A DNA stretch of 7,768 nt from an uncultured Rikenellaceae bacterium (GTDB taxonomy: Bacteria; Bacteroidota; Bacteroidia; Bacteroidales; Rikenellaceae). The position numbers were made by a program, and so were the translations under genes. Each line of letters begins with the position of its first letter. Position 1 is the first letter of the stretch. The notes under the pieces are model-generated. The model saw nothing but the letters and a program-made list of their open reading frames with translations, made no database searches and was not told the origin of the DNA. The stretch spans positions 1-7,768 of the forward strand of contig CASDWR010000239.1 of assembly GCA_949284665.1 (NCBI GenBank), read 5' to 3'. This document shows positions 7,707 through 7,768 of this stretch, piece after piece.

Positions 7707-7722
7707 GAGAGATACTCTTTTT
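7707..7722 (+). terminator. Weak terminator-like hairpin after the sulfatase gene
   Basis: GAGAG at 7707-7711 can pair with CTCTT at 7715-7719 (four Watson-Crick pairs plus one GU) around a 3-base loop, and a run of five T covers 7718-7722. An outer GGAAG at 7698-7702 and CTTCC at 7727-7731 could extend the structure. The stem is short and not GC-rich, so termination would be inefficient. Confidence 0.3.
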
Positions 7723-7732
7723 GGCTCTTCCG

Positions 7733-7764
7733 TTTGGGAATTCCATATAAAAAACGTATCTTTG
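7733..7764 (+). promoter_or_regulatory. Bacteroidota primary-sigma promoter for a gene beyond the right edge
   Basis: TTTG at 7733-7736, a 20-base spacer and TATCTTTG at 7757-7764 match the Bacteroides -33/-7 promoter closely in both sequence and spacing. It is the best promoter in the window. It lies 51 bases after the sulfatase stop and points rightwards, so a separately transcribed gene should begin shortly after 7768. Confidence 0.7.
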
Positions 7765-7768
7765 TCTG

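Overview
This window looks like chromosomal DNA from a member of the Bacteroidota, probably a gut-type Bacteroidales with mid-range GC; the genus cannot be read from the sequence. Three things point there. There is a SusR-like hybrid two-component regulator with sensor, kinase, receiver and AraC domains in one chain. Promoter octamers of the Bacteroides primary-sigma form TAnnTTTG precede genes. Shine-Dalgarno signals are weak or badly spaced.

Layout, all on the + strand. Bases 1-3468 hold the 3' part of a hybrid two-component system (HTCS) gene whose N-terminus lies upstream of the window. Bases 3469-3832 are a long intergenic stretch with an 11-bp direct repeat, small inverted repeats and a putative promoter at 3750. 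Bases 3833-5626 encode a complete SppA-type (67K) signal peptide peptidase. Bases 5627-5818 are intergenic, with a promoter octamer at 5782. Bases 5819-7681 encode an exported S1-family sulfatase with a serine-type formylglycine motif. Bases 7682-7768 carry a weak hairpin with a T-run, then a well-formed Bacteroidota promoter (TTTG, 20-bp spacer, TATCTTTG) firing off the right edge towards a gene that is not visible.

HTCS proteins sense glycan breakdown products in the periplasm and switch on polysaccharide utilisation genes, and S1 sulfatases remove sulfate esters from glycans. Together they suggest the edge of a region for using sulfated host or algal glycans. SppA sits between them but is a general membrane-peptide housekeeping protease, and it appears to have its own promoter. 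No SusC/SusD pair, glycoside hydrolase, transposase, CRISPR array, tRNA or rRNA is visible.

I found no convincing undescribed system. The points most worth a second look are the non-proline Ser-type sulfatase active-site motif, a nine-codon leader ORF that overlaps the sppA start as ATGA, the structured 364-bp gap before sppA, and an out-of-frame ATG pair just ahead of the sulfatase start.
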